Source of the DNA: JASGDN01 sp049841275
GTDB lineage: Bacteria; Chloroflexota; Chloroflexia; Thermomicrobiales; UBA6265
Reading direction: 5' to 3'
NCBI GenBank assembly: GCA_049841275.1
Contig: JASGDN010000030.1
Location: 1-64,000, forward strand
DNA length: 64,000 nt
Below the pieces are notes generated by a model that made no database searches, was not told the DNA's origin, and saw nothing but the letters and a program-made list of their open reading frames with translations. Positions within the stretch are counted from its first letter, which is position 1. Each line of letters starts with the position of its first letter. Shown piece by piece: positions 17,486-26,002 of this stretch. The position numbers and the translations under genes were made by a program.

Positions 17486-18592
17486 CTAGGCGCCTTCGTC
17501 CTTCAACGAATCATCCAGTTCGTCCACCAATGCCAGGGCCGTCTGCAACGCTCCACCAGCGAGGTTGACCTGCTGCTGCTGTTCCTCGTCATCGAGACCA
17601 CCCGCAGCAATCGCCAGCAACGCCGACCCAAGCGCGTTCAGATTCTTCACCAGCGCCCGGTGCTCGTCGTCGATCGTGGCGAATCCATCCGGCGCGGGAA
17701 TCGGCTTCATATCAACCCAGTCGTTGAGGATCTCCTCGAGTTCCCGGTTGTCCGCCGCCGTGATCGTCCCCCCGTCGAACAGGATGGCCTGAAGGCGATC
17801 CAGCTGGTCCCTCCGCAGATCGGTATCCTCGCGCACCGCGTCGAGATACTCGTCATCCGACAGGTCGGCAGGACCGGACGATGTATCGGTGGCGGTGGTG
17901 TCAGCGTCCTGGGCATCCAGCAGGCCGAGCACATCGCTGACGGAGTGGGCCGCGAAGAGATCAAAGCCCTCGATCGTCAGGTCCTTGTCGGCCGCACGGA
18001 GCGATGCTTCGTAGGTCGAAGGATCGAAGAGATCGACCGCCACCGCGACGATCGGCTCGTCCGGATTGTCCGGCACCGTCACCGCGAAATAGAGTGCGTG
18101 GGCGCTGTTCTCGCCCGTGTCCCGGACCAGCAACCCAACCGAATCGGCCGTCTTCTCCAACGACAGCACATCCGCGCCCGGCTCCATGAAGAGGTTGTCT
18201 TCCAGGAAGCTGTCGGAGTCCATGCGCGAGACGATCGTATCCAGGGTCATTCCCGATGCGGTCAGGCTCAACGTAATGACCGCCGTTCCGGATGCGGTGT
18301 CGCTCAGGTACACGACATCGCCCAGCGAACGATCGGAGACAACCGGCTCCGTCGCATAGCCGCCGATCGCATGCGCCACATGCGGCTCGTCGACGTTGCC
18401 CAGTTCCCACGCGTCTGTCCAGGTAACGCTCGTCCCGAATTGCGGGCTCTCATACGTGCCGTCACCGATCATCCCCGGCAGGTCGCCGCCGGTCTGCGCC
18501 GCGACCGGCATGGCATTCACAAGACGCGACACCAGCAGGAGCATGACCAACCCCGCCGCCACGACGTTCATCCTGCCCAATCTCGACCTCAT
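17486..18592 (-). CDS. Secreted protein of unknown function
   Basis: About 368 residues from ATG 18592, chosen because it gives a clean signal peptide (MNVVAAGLVMLLLV...PVAAQ) and has GGGAG upstream. After cleavage there is a beta-rich region with YESPQFGTSVTWTDAWEL near the N-terminus, a motif seen in other exported proteins of this kind. An acidic helical C-terminal half (LSDDEYLDAVREDTDLRRDQ) ends in an EEQQQQ stretch. I do not recognise a family. Followed on the same strand by a small membrane protein. Confidence 0.7.
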   Translation of the reverse strand: MRSRLGRMNVVAAGLVMLLLVSRLVNAMPVAAQTGGDLPGMIGDGTYESPQFGTSVTWTDAWELGNVDEPHVAHAIGGYATEPVVSDRSLGDVVYLSDTASGTAVITLSLTASGMTLDTIVSRMDSDSFLEDNLFMEPGADVLSLEKTADSVGLLVRDTGENSAHALYFAVTVPDNPDEPIVAVAVDLFDPSTYEASLRAADKDLTIEGFDLFAAHSVSDVLGLLDAQDADTTATDTSSGPADLSDDEYLDAVREDTDLRRDQLDRLQAILFDGGTITAADNRELEEILNDWVDMKPIPAPDGFATIDDEHRALVKNLNALGSALLAIAAGGLDDEEQQQQVNLAGGALQTALALVDELDDSLKDEGA

Positions 18593-18827
18593 GCCGGTGT
18601 CACTCCCATTCGCTGTCCATCGATCCGGATCACGCATTCCTGCGATTCACGATGTCATGGTACCCAACGCAGCCGTCACGTTGCGGGTTCCTGTTCACCG
18701 TTTTCATCGCTCCCATAGGCTTGGCAAACGACGCACGGCGGTGCGGTCGCCCGGCCCAGCCCTATCCGCCTATGTCCATCACACCAGATGGATCGGGCCA
18801 TATCGCGCAGTTGGATGCCGGGCATTA
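18593..18827. other. Intergenic region between divergent genes
   Basis: No gene seen. The stretch separates the minus-strand secreted protein from the cold-shock gene and should carry both promoters; only the cold-shock promoter can be proposed (18828-18856). Confidence 0.5.
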
Positions 18828-18856
18828 TGGACAGTAGTGCCGCGCGATGGTAGGCT
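18828..18856 (+). promoter_or_regulatory. Candidate promoter of the cold-shock gene
   Basis: -35 TGGACA (18828-18833), 17-nt spacer, -10 TAGGCT (18851-18856). This would give a leader of about 80 nt. Confidence 0.4.
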
Positions 18857-18903
18857 AAATGGCATATCCTCGGCAATCAGGTACACAGCTGGGGATTTGG
18901 GAT

Positions 18904-18920
18904 CGGCGCGTGTCGCGCCG
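18904..18920 (+). promoter_or_regulatory. Hairpin in the cold-shock 5' leader
   Basis: Perfect 7-bp GC stem CGGCGCG / CGCGCCG with a TGT loop, ending 11 nt before the GAGGAA ribosome site. A temperature-sensitive or stability element is possible, as in other cold-shock leaders. Confidence 0.5.
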
Positions 18921-18942
18921 ACAGGTTTAACGAGGAAACGCA

Positions 18943-19395
18943 ATGCCGACCGGAACAGTCAAGTGGTACAACCCTGAAAAGGGATTCGGGTTCATCGAGC
19001 GCGATAGCGGCGGTGATGATCTGTTCGTACATCGCTCTGCGATCGGGTACCAGTCCCTTGGTGAGGGCGACCGCGTCGAGTTCCGCGAGGGTCAGGGCGC
19101 GAAGGGCCCGTCCGCGGAGGACGTGATCGTAATCGAGTCCAATCCGACCCCGCGCCCGCGCCGCGGCGGCGCCCCGACCGTCGATCCGATGTCCCTGCCA
19201 GTCGCCTCGGGTGTTGTCGATCGCTTCGACGACCTCAAGGGCTTCGGGTTCATCAAGCCGGACAACGGCGGCAGCGACGTCTTCTTCCACCAGTCCGCCC
19301 TCGGCGGCGCCCGCGTCTACCAGGGCGACCATGTCGAATTCCGCCTTGGCGAGGGGCCGAAGGGTCCGCGCGCCGAGCTGGTGCAGATCAAGTAA
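18943..19395 (+). CDS. Tandem cold-shock-domain protein
   Basis: 150 residues holding two complete cold-shock domains (about 1-66 and 86-150) joined by a Pro/Arg-rich linker. Each has both RNA-binding motifs: KGFGFI with DLFVHRSAI in the first, KGFGFI with DVFFHQSAL in the second. Usual bacterial Csp proteins have one domain of about 67 residues, so this is a duplication. Expected role: single-stranded RNA/DNA binding and RNA chaperoning. GAGGAA ribosome site; strong terminator downstream. Confidence 0.93.
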   Translation: MPTGTVKWYNPEKGFGFIERDSGGDDLFVHRSAIGYQSLGEGDRVEFREGQGAKGPSAEDVIVIESNPTPRPRRGGAPTVDPMSLPVASGVVDRFDDLKGFGFIKPDNGGSDVFFHQSALGGARVYQGDHVEFRLGEGPKGPRAELVQIK

Positions 19396-19419
19396 GCTGT
19401 CGGCTTCTACCGATGCTTC

Positions 19420-19451
19420 ACGAGGCGGTCCCGGTTTCGGGACCGCCTCGT
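19420..19451 (+). terminator. Terminator after the cold-shock gene
   Basis: Perfect 14-bp stem ACGAGGCGGTCCCG (19420-19433) with its complement (19438-19451) and a 4-nt loop, starting 24 nt after the stop. Confidence 0.85.
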
Positions 19452-19594
19452 TGCATGTGATGGACATCTCGTTTCCAACCATCTCACGAATGCAGGGATT
19501 CTCCCGACGCGTAGAAACCGACGGCATGGTATCGTCGAAAGAGCTGCCTGACATGTGCGGCAGCGCCGCCTTTCACCATCTGGAGTTGTGATTC

Positions 19595-19915
19595 GTGACC
19601 GCACTCAAGGCCTTCGCTTGGGTGGCCATCATTGAGGCTACCTCCTGGATCCTGCTGATCGTGGCCATGATCTTCAAGTACGGCACCGATGTCTCCTGGG
19701 GCGCCGGGTTCGTCCGTACGATGGGACAGATCCACGGCTTCCTCTTCCTGCTCTTCGTTGCCTTGCTCGCCCTCAATCACATCCAGCGAAAATGGCCGAT
19801 CAGCAAGACCCTGATCGACTTCTTCGGCTCCCTTATTCCGGGCTTCGGCTACTGGATTGGCAAGCAAGCGCTAGCCGAGGATGCCGCAACCACTGCTTCC
19901 TCGATCAAGGCCTGA
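19595..19915 (+). CDS. DUF3817-type integral membrane protein
   Basis: 106 residues from a GTG with GGAG upstream. Three spans. The pattern AIIEATSWILLIVAMIFKYG followed by GQIHGFLFLLFVALL matches the DUF3817 family (E-x-x-S, M-x-x-KYG, HG-x-LF). Function of the family is not established. It precedes the disulfide-forming pair by 36 bp and may share their transcript. Confidence 0.8.
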   Translation: MTALKAFAWVAIIEATSWILLIVAMIFKYGTDVSWGAGFVRTMGQIHGFLFLLFVALLALNHIQRKWPISKTLIDFFGSLIPGFGYWIGKQALAEDAATTASSIKA

Positions 19916-19951
19916 TCCGCTCTCATCCACAGCCCAGGAATCGGAATCGCC

Positions 19952-20731
19952 ATGACAACGCCGTCATCGCCCGCGCCACGCAAGAAGCCGTCGTCTCCCA
20001 ACCGCACCAGCCGGCGTCAGGCTCGCGCCGAGGAGGCTGCCAGGAAGGCTCGCCAGAAGCGGCTGATGTCGCTCCTGGCGGTCGTGCTGGTCGTCGCCAT
20101 CGTCGGGGTCTCCGGTTTCGCCTACTGGACATCGAAGGACGACTCTCCGAGCGAACTGGTGGCGTCCCCGATGGCGCTGAGCGCGATTCCCCAGTCGGGC
20201 ATGACGATCGGCATGACCGATGCCCCGATCACCGTCATCGAGTATGCGGATTTCCAGTGCCCGTTCTGCGCGAATTTCGCCCTGCAGATGGAGCCACAAC
20301 TGGTCCAGAACTACGTTGCGACCGGGCAGGTACGCTTCGAGTTCCAGCCGATGCCCATCCTCAGCAGCCTCGCGCTCGACGATCCGGCAAACGAATCCGT
20401 CCGCGCCGCCGAAGCCGGTATCTGCGCATCCGACCAGGGCAAGTTCTGGGATTTCTATTCCTTGCTCTACACAAAACAGTCCGGCGAGAATATCGGGACC
20501 TTCACGCTCGACAAACTCATCGGCTATGCGCAGGAAGGCGGCCTGGACGTTCCCACCTTCACCAGCTGCATGAACAACCGGACGCATCTGCAGGAGGTCC
20601 TGAATTCCCGCCAGCAGGGAATCAACGCCGGTGTCAGCGGCACGCCGACCTTCTTTGTCAATGGCACCAAAGTTGTCGGATACGGCAAGCTCGAAGAAAC
20701 GATCCAGGCCACGATCGATGCCAAATCCTGA
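19952..20731 (+). CDS. DsbA-like thiol oxidoreductase, membrane-anchored
   Basis: 259 residues: basic N-terminus, one span at about 38-57, then a thioredoxin fold of the DsbA/Thioredoxin_4 type outside the membrane. Active site CPFC (Cys103, Cys106) follows VIEYADFQ, and the cis-Pro loop is GVSGTPTFFVNG. It introduces or reshuffles disulfides in exported proteins. The next gene, encoding a VKOR, overlaps by 14 bp and should reoxidise it, passing electrons to quinone. Confidence 0.92.
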   Translation: MTTPSSPAPRKKPSSPNRTSRRQARAEEAARKARQKRLMSLLAVVLVVAIVGVSGFAYWTSKDDSPSELVASPMALSAIPQSGMTIGMTDAPITVIEYADFQCPFCANFALQMEPQLVQNYVATGQVRFEFQPMPILSSLALDDPANESVRAAEAGICASDQGKFWDFYSLLYTKQSGENIGTFTLDKLIGYAQEGGLDVPTFTSCMNNRTHLQEVLNSRQQGINAGVSGTPTFFVNGTKVVGYGKLEETIQATIDAKS

Positions 20732-21212
20732 TCGTCCCCGCTCCAGCACTGGATTCCCGCACATCCTGGACACGATCCAGTGGCTGCTCGTCGCGGTAGG
20801 GACCGCCGTCGCCATCTACCTGATCTACGTCCATTACCAGGAAATCGCCCTCGTTTGTGGCATCGGCGACTGCGAGAAGGTGCAGACCAGCAAATATGCC
20901 GAGTTCGCTGGCATCCCCATCGCCTGGCTCGGTCTGGCGCTCTACGTCGTCATCGCCGCCTTGCTGGCCGCACGCCAGAAGCGCCTGATCGACGCAGATA
21001 TCGTCACGGTGCTGCTCGTCGGATCAACCTTTGCCGGAACGCTCGCGGTCGGCTACCTCACCTACCTGGAAATCTGGGTGATCGACGCCATCTGCCAGTG
21101 GTGCGTCACCTTCGCGATCGTGACGGTCATCCTGTTCATCGTGACGGCACTTCAGCTTCGCGAGACCTTCGCCCCCAGCGATGAGCCAACCACCGGAGAT
21201 TCCCGCCCGTGA
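20718..21212 (+). CDS. Vitamin K epoxide reductase (VKOR) family protein
   Basis: 164 residues starting at ATG 20718 inside the DsbA-like gene. Four to five spans. All four catalytic cysteines are present: Cys47 and Cys52 in the outward loop (VCGIGDCEKV), and Cys126/Cys129 in the quinone-proximal ICQWC. Ser58 occupies the conserved Ser/Thr position. Bacterial VKORs replace DsbB, which fits a Chloroflexota or actinobacterial-type cell. Coupled by overlap to both neighbours. Confidence 0.93.
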   Translation: MPNPDRPRSSTGFPHILDTIQWLLVAVGTAVAIYLIYVHYQEIALVCGIGDCEKVQTSKYAEFAGIPIAWLGLALYVVIAALLAARQKRLIDADIVTVLLVGSTFAGTLAVGYLTYLEIWVIDAICQWCVTFAIVTVILFIVTALQLRETFAPSDEPTTGDSRP

Positions 21213-22207
21213 TCGACCGTCCGCTCTCTTTCCTTGACCTCCTGAATATCGAAGAAGGCTCGTCTTCCCGCGAGACCCTTCACCATGCGACGGATCTCGC
21301 GATTCGCGCCGAGGCCCTCGGCTACCGGCGCTACTGGTTCGCCGAGCATCACAACACGCCGGGCCTCGCCTCGGGCAGTCCGGAGCTCATGATCGCCCAC
21401 GTCGCCAACCAGACCTCCACCATTCATGTGGGCGCAGGCGGCGTGATGCTGCCAAATCATGCCCCGCTTCAGATCGCGGAGGCTTTCCACCTGCTGGAGT
21501 CGCTGCATCCGGGCCGCATCGACCTTGGGCTGGGACGCGCACCGGGAACCGATCCGGTCACGACCTTTGCCCTCCGCCGCTCCGAAGGCGCCATGTCCGG
21601 CGATGACTATCCGCAACTCCTTGCGGAGATGCTCGCCTACGAGGAAGGCGACTTCCCGGACGACCATCCCTTCCGCCGGATCACGGTCGTTCCCGCCGAT
21701 GTCAGCCTCCCGCCCGTCTGGCTGCTGGGATCGTCCGCCTTCAGCGGGGACCTGGCCGCGCGCATCGGCCTCCGTTTCGCGTTCGCCGCACACATCAATC
21801 CGTCCGCCGCGGTGGAGGTCATGCAGGCATACCGGCGATCGTTCTCGCCGTCACCGTATCTCGATGCCCCGTCCTCGATCCTCACGGTCAGTGTCGTCGT
21901 CGGCGAGACGGAGGAACACGCCGCCGATCTCCACAAGATCGTGCAGGTCGGCATGGCGCATCTCCTGACCGGGCGCGCGGGCCGCATGCCGACGATCGAC
22001 CAGGCCCGCTCCTACGAGTTCACGCCCGCCGAACGCCAGCGGCTCGCGACGATGGCCCCAAACGCCTTCGTCGGCACGGCGAAAACGGTCGCCGGTCTGG
22101 TCAACCGCTTCGCCGAGGCCTGCGAGGCCGACGAGGTGATGATCACCACCATGCTCGCCAATCCCGCCGACCGCCTCCGCACCATCGAAGCGCTCGCCCC
22201 GCAATAG
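21209..22207 (+). CDS. Luciferase-like (LLM class) flavin-dependent oxidoreductase
   Basis: 332 residues beginning at GTG 21209 that overlaps the VKOR stop. TIM-barrel flavin monooxygenase family: LNIEEGSSSRETLHHATDLA, YRRYWFAEHHNTPGLASGSPE and the IDLGLGRAPGTDP motif are characteristic of the MsnO8-type branch. It probably needs FMNH2 supplied by a separate reductase. Substrate unknown. The coupling to the disulfide genes may be only transcriptional. Confidence 0.88.
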   Translation: MIDRPLSFLDLLNIEEGSSSRETLHHATDLAIRAEALGYRRYWFAEHHNTPGLASGSPELMIAHVANQTSTIHVGAGGVMLPNHAPLQIAEAFHLLESLHPGRIDLGLGRAPGTDPVTTFALRRSEGAMSGDDYPQLLAEMLAYEEGDFPDDHPFRRITVVPADVSLPPVWLLGSSAFSGDLAARIGLRFAFAAHINPSAAVEVMQAYRRSFSPSPYLDAPSSILTVSVVVGETEEHAADLHKIVQVGMAHLLTGRAGRMPTIDQARSYEFTPAERQRLATMAPNAFVGTAKTVAGLVNRFAEACEADEVMITTMLANPADRLRTIEALAPQ

Positions 22208-22295
22208 GCGTCTACGATACGCTCCGCCCAAGCCACGAAGCATGCTGCGTTGCCGTCTCATGCGTTCACGGCACTCGCAGGCGCACCACCTCCGA

Positions 22296-23498
22296 TCACC
22301 CGGCCGGATACATGCCTGCTGCGTCGTCCCACCCCGCAAACGCCTCGATCGCCGCACCCACGCCCGCGCCTGGCTGGATCGCGTGCCCCAGATCGAGCAA
22401 CGCCCGTTCCAGCACCCCGATCTGCGCGATGGCCGCCGTCGGATGCGCGGATGGCCCCATGTGCCCCAGCCTGAAGAGTTTTCCTGCGATCGAGCCGTAG
22501 CCGCCAGAGATCATCACACCATATCGGTTCCTCATCGCCGCGCGCAGGTCGGCATCGGAAATTCCGGCTGCCGCCACCACCGCCGTGCAGCACGGCGACG
22601 CGATCTCCTCGCGCGCCGGCCAGAGATCGAGGCCCAGCGCCCTGACCGCCGCGCGGGTGGCACGCGCCGTGGCCTGGTGTCGCGCCACGACGTTCGCCAC
22701 GCCTTCGGCTTCCACCTGCTGCAACGCCGCCTGAAGCGCGTAGATCTCGTATACCGACGGGGTGTAGGGGAAACGCTGCTGCTCGATCCACGTCGTCTTC
22801 CAATCGAGGAGCGAGAGGAATGTCCCCCGGAGTGGCTTCTCGCGCCGCTCCATCGCTGTCCACGCCGCCGGACTGACCGTCATCAGCGAGAGTCCCGCCG
22901 TGCTCCCAAGACACTTCTGCGGCCCGGCAACGGCGATGTCGATACCCCACTCCTCCGGACTCACGTCCTCGCTCAGCCAACCGGAGACCGTATCCACGAT
23001 CGTCAGCACGCCAAACTCGTGGGCGATGGCGCCGATCTCCTTCACCGGATTCACCGTGCCGGACGGCGTCTCCGAATGCACGACCGACAGGTATTTGATG
23101 TCCGGCTGTGTCTGCAGCACGCGCCGCACGTCCTCCGGATCGATCGCCTCATTGTATGGCACCGCCAGTTCGACCACCTCGCCGCCATAGGCGCGAATCC
23201 AGCCCTCGAACCCCTTGCCGAACACCCCGGAGACCAGGTTCAGCACCTTGTCGCCCGGCACGATCAACGAAGCTGCCGCCGCCTCCAGCCCAAGCACAGC
23301 CTCGGCCTGCATGATCACCGTGTCGTGGTTCGTGCGGAACGCGCTCGCTAGCAAGGCATGGGTATCGGCGAAGATCTCGATGAACAGCGGATCGTAGTGG
23401 TAGAGCGATGGCCGCTGCATACCACGCAATGTCTCGATCGGCACGTCGACGGGTCCGGATGCGAGCGTCAGGCGCGGCCAGGCGGGAGTCTGGGTCAT
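22296..23498 (-). CDS. Class V aminotransferase, serine/alanine-glyoxylate type
   Basis: 400 residues from ATG 23498, with AGGA about eight bases upstream. PLP fold type I: the Schiff-base lysine is Lys195 in AGPQKCLG, preceded by TIVDTVSGW with the Asp that contacts the ring nitrogen. VHSETPSGTVNP is the substrate-loop hallmark of the serine-pyruvate/alanine-glyoxylate aminotransferases. The gene is divergent from a hydroxypyruvate-isomerase-like gene, which suggests glyoxylate/serine/hydroxypyruvate metabolism. Confidence 0.88.
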   Translation of the reverse strand: MTQTPAWPRLTLASGPVDVPIETLRGMQRPSLYHYDPLFIEIFADTHALLASAFRTNHDTVIMQAEAVLGLEAAAASLIVPGDKVLNLVSGVFGKGFEGWIRAYGGEVVELAVPYNEAIDPEDVRRVLQTQPDIKYLSVVHSETPSGTVNPVKEIGAIAHEFGVLTIVDTVSGWLSEDVSPEEWGIDIAVAGPQKCLGSTAGLSLMTVSPAAWTAMERREKPLRGTFLSLLDWKTTWIEQQRFPYTPSVYEIYALQAALQQVEAEGVANVVARHQATARATRAAVRALGLDLWPAREEIASPCCTAVVAAAGISDADLRAAMRNRYGVMISGGYGSIAGKLFRLGHMGPSAHPTAAIAQIGVLERALLDLGHAIQPGAGVGAAIEAFAGWDDAAGMYPAG

Positions 23499-23657
23499 GG
23501 GAGAGATCCTTTCGCATAGACGGGATCGGGCCAGGCCACATGCAGCGGTCCAGCCGGGAACTGGAAGCATTATGGCTGGCCCAGGCACGATACGGTCGCG
23601 ATCTGGGAGAATCGTCGCAGCGACCGTCCCGCCACCCCACCGTCAGGAACGACACCT

Positions 23658-24437
23658 ATGCCCCGATTCGCCCCGAACCTCTCGATGCTCTTCACGGAGG
23701 CCCCGTTCCTCGATCGCTTCGACCTGGCCGCGCAGGCGGGGTTCACGGCGGTGGAGTTCCAGTTCCCCTACGCCGAACCCGCGGAAGCGATCCACGCGGC
23801 ACTGGAACGCAACAATCTCGAACTCGTCCTCTTCAACCTTCCCGGTGGCGACCACCTGGCCGGGGAGCGCGGCCTCGCTGCCCTGCCGGACCGCCGGGAA
23901 GAGTTCGGCCGGGCCGTACGGGAGGGCATCGCCTACGCCCGCGTCCTCCATCCCCGACTTGTCAACTGCCTGGCCGGACGCGTCCCGGAGGAGGATGAGA
24001 ATGACGCCATCCTCATCGCGAACGTCCACTTCGCCGCCGAGGCCCTGAAAGCCGTCGGCATCGGCATGGTGGTGGAGGCGCTGAACGATCGCGACACCCC
24101 GGACTACGCCCTACCAACCAGCCGCTCCGTGCTCGAATTGATGGCGGAAGTCGAAAGCGACAACATCCGGCTCCAGTTCGATGTCTACCACGCCGTCCGC
24201 ATGGGCGAGGACCCGTTCGCGATCATCCGCGAGTTCGCGCACGCCATCGGCCATATCCAGATTGCCGACGATCCCGGTCGCCACGAACCTGGGACCGGCG
24301 CCATCGACTTCCCGGCACTCTTCACCGCAATCGACCGCAGCGGGTACGACGGCTGGATCGGCCTGGAATACAATCCGACTGGCAACACGATCGACAGCTT
24401 CGGCTTCCTGCGCGCGCTGGGCTATCTGGAGCCGTGA
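23658..24437 (+). CDS. Hydroxypyruvate isomerase family TIM-barrel protein
   Basis: 259 residues; AGGAAC ribosome site. Begins PRFAPNLSMLFTEAPFLDRFDLAA, the standard Hyi/OtnI opening. The metal-binding Glu (VVEALNDRD), QFDVYHAVRMGEDP and the final Glu in WIGLEYNP are in place. Hyi interconverts hydroxypyruvate and tartronate semialdehyde; OtnI acts on 2-oxo-tetronate. The divergent aminotransferase supports a hydroxypyruvate role but does not prove it. Confidence 0.85.
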   Translation: MPRFAPNLSMLFTEAPFLDRFDLAAQAGFTAVEFQFPYAEPAEAIHAALERNNLELVLFNLPGGDHLAGERGLAALPDRREEFGRAVREGIAYARVLHPRLVNCLAGRVPEEDENDAILIANVHFAAEALKAVGIGMVVEALNDRDTPDYALPTSRSVLELMAEVESDNIRLQFDVYHAVRMGEDPFAIIREFAHAIGHIQIADDPGRHEPGTGAIDFPALFTAIDRSGYDGWIGLEYNPTGNTIDSFGFLRALGYLEP

Positions 24438-24466
24438 TACACGATGCATCCGAGGGGAAGGAACTC

Positions 24467-25132
24467 ATGACCGCATTCCGTGCGAACGATTCCACGCGCC
24501 AGGGAACGCTCCATGTGAGCGGACACCCATTGATCCGCCACAAGAAGACGCTGCTTTCCGACGAACGGACCGACAGCAAGACCTTCCGCGAACTTGTCCG
24601 CGAGCTCACGCGCATGCTGATCTACGAGGCCACGACCGATGTCCCCACACGGGAGACCATCTACCGAACACCGCTGGAAGAGACGAGGGGCGACCGCATC
24701 GGCGTGCAGATCGGGCTGGTACCAATCCTTCGCGCAGGGCTCGGGATGGTCGATGCCGCCGTCGATGCACTTCCCAGCTCCGAAGTCTGGCACCTCGGCA
24801 TGTACCGGGACGAACAGACCCACCAGCCAGTTGCCTACTACAACCGGCTGCCCAGCCGTTGTCCGGACGACCTCGTGATCGTGCTCGACCCGATGTTGGC
24901 AACGGGCGGTTCGGCGGTGGACGCAGTCAACGTGCTCAAGGAGTGGGGAGCGCGCTGGATCAAGTTCGTCGGCATCATCGCGGCACCGGAAGGGGTCGCA
25001 TGCCTGCAGGAAGCGCACCCGGATGTGGACATCTACGTCGCCTCACAGGATCGCGAACTGGATGCGAACCGTTTCATCCGCCCCGGCCTCGGCGACGCTG
25101 GCGACCGTCTCTTCGGCACCGGAGAGCGATAG
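24467..25132 (+). CDS. upp: Uracil phosphoribosyltransferase
   Basis: 221 residues. ATG 24467 follows an excellent GAGGGGAAGGA ribosome site. Salvage enzyme forming UMP from uracil and PRPP. PRPP-binding loop DPMLATGGS at 141-149, GLVPILRAGLGM at 83-94, and the uracil-binding end FIRPGLGDAGDRLFGT are all diagnostic. Length slightly above the usual 208-210 because of the N-terminus. Confidence 0.96.
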   Translation: MTAFRANDSTRQGTLHVSGHPLIRHKKTLLSDERTDSKTFRELVRELTRMLIYEATTDVPTRETIYRTPLEETRGDRIGVQIGLVPILRAGLGMVDAAVDALPSSEVWHLGMYRDEQTHQPVAYYNRLPSRCPDDLVIVLDPMLATGGSAVDAVNVLKEWGARWIKFVGIIAAPEGVACLQEAHPDVDIYVASQDRELDANRFIRPGLGDAGDRLFGTGER

Positions 25133-25278
25133 GGCAGCACCTGCTACTGCTGCCGAAGATCACCCGCAACGGAGTCCAGAAAGGCCGCCAGACGGGTAGA
25201 GAACCCGTAGCGACAAACCTCGAGCTCGCAACCACCATCGACCGCAGATCGATTCGATAGAGAACCGGGGAAAGATCG

Positions 25279-25641
25279 ATGATCCATCACGTTCAATTGG
25301 CATGTCCGGCCGGAGCCGAGGACATGCTCCGCGCTTTCTTCGCGGACAACCTCGGGTTCGAGGTTGTCGAGAAACCGCCTGTCCTCGCGGCACGAGGCGG
25401 AATCTGGTTCGCAGGTTTCGGCATCCAGCTTCACTACGGTGTGGATTCTGACTTTCGGCCTGCTCGCAAGGCTCATCCGGGCCTGATGGTCACCGATCTC
25501 GACGGATGGGCGGGCAGGCTAGAGAATGCCGGGCGAACCGTGGAGTTCGACCTGGACCTCCCGGGATTCCGGCGCTTCTACACATTCGATCCTGTCAGCA
25601 ACCGCCTGGAATTCCTCGAACCGGATACATCAGCGCCCTAA
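25279..25641 (+). CDS. VOC/glyoxalase-fold protein
   Basis: 120 residues with the single VOC module: MIHHVQLACPAGAEDMLRAFFADNLGFE at the start, a central FGIQLHYGVD strand and the final RRFYTFDPVSNRLEFLE. The metal ligands expected at His4, His57-type and Glu positions are approximately retained. Specific reaction unknown (dioxygenase, thiol transferase or glyoxalase). Its end overlaps the end of the minus-strand neighbour by 12 bp. Confidence 0.8.
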   Translation: MIHHVQLACPAGAEDMLRAFFADNLGFEVVEKPPVLAARGGIWFAGFGIQLHYGVDSDFRPARKAHPGLMVTDLDGWAGRLENAGRTVEFDLDLPGFRRFYTFDPVSNRLEFLEPDTSAP

Positions 25642-25941
25642 ATCGGGATCGGTCACCCCCAGCTGGTTCGCAAGGGCAGAGAGGTCGTCGACATCCATGT
25701 CGGCGAGCATCCGCCGCAGGTCGCTCAGGGACTGCTCCTTCAGGAGCACATCCACACCGGCATCGCGCAATGCCGTGCGAAACTGCATCACCAGCGCCAG
25801 CTCTGGCTCATTCAGCTCGTAACCCGCATCGGCAAGCGCCTGGCCCAGATCCTTGGCCGCTGCCGCCCGGAAGTCGGCGTCGGACATTGCCTGCTCGGCC
25901 AGTTGCATCAGGATCGGTGTGCGAATCTGCGTGTCATCCAT
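25630..25941 (-). CDS. Small protein resembling NHLP/Os1348-type RiPP leader
   Basis: 103 residues, GGAAGC upstream. The N-terminal 50 residues (LMQLAEQAMSDADFRAAAAK then ALADAGYELNEPEL) match the pattern of nitrile-hydratase-like leader peptides: a helix, D-x-x-FR-x-x-x-x-x-D, an aliphatic-aromatic GYEL turn and an acidic helix. The C-terminal half is helical and acidic, with no Cys/Ser/Thr-rich core, so it may be a stand-alone family member rather than a precursor. No RiPP-modifying enzyme is nearby. Downstream of eda's reading direction, the two genes are separate. Confidence 0.6.
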   Translation of the reverse strand: MDDTQIRTPILMQLAEQAMSDADFRAAAAKDLGQALADAGYELNEPELALVMQFRTALRDAGVDVLLKEQSLSDLRRMLADMDVDDLSALANQLGVTDPDLGR

Positions 25942-26002
25942 CGTATCGTGCTTCCGTCACCTTCATCCTGCCGGTGCGCGGCCACTAGAGGCCCCGGATC
26001 GG

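Noticed and set aside
25133..25278. Short GGCAGC/GCTGCC hairpin after upp as terminator
   Set aside because: Only a 6-bp stem without a T-run; too weak to call.
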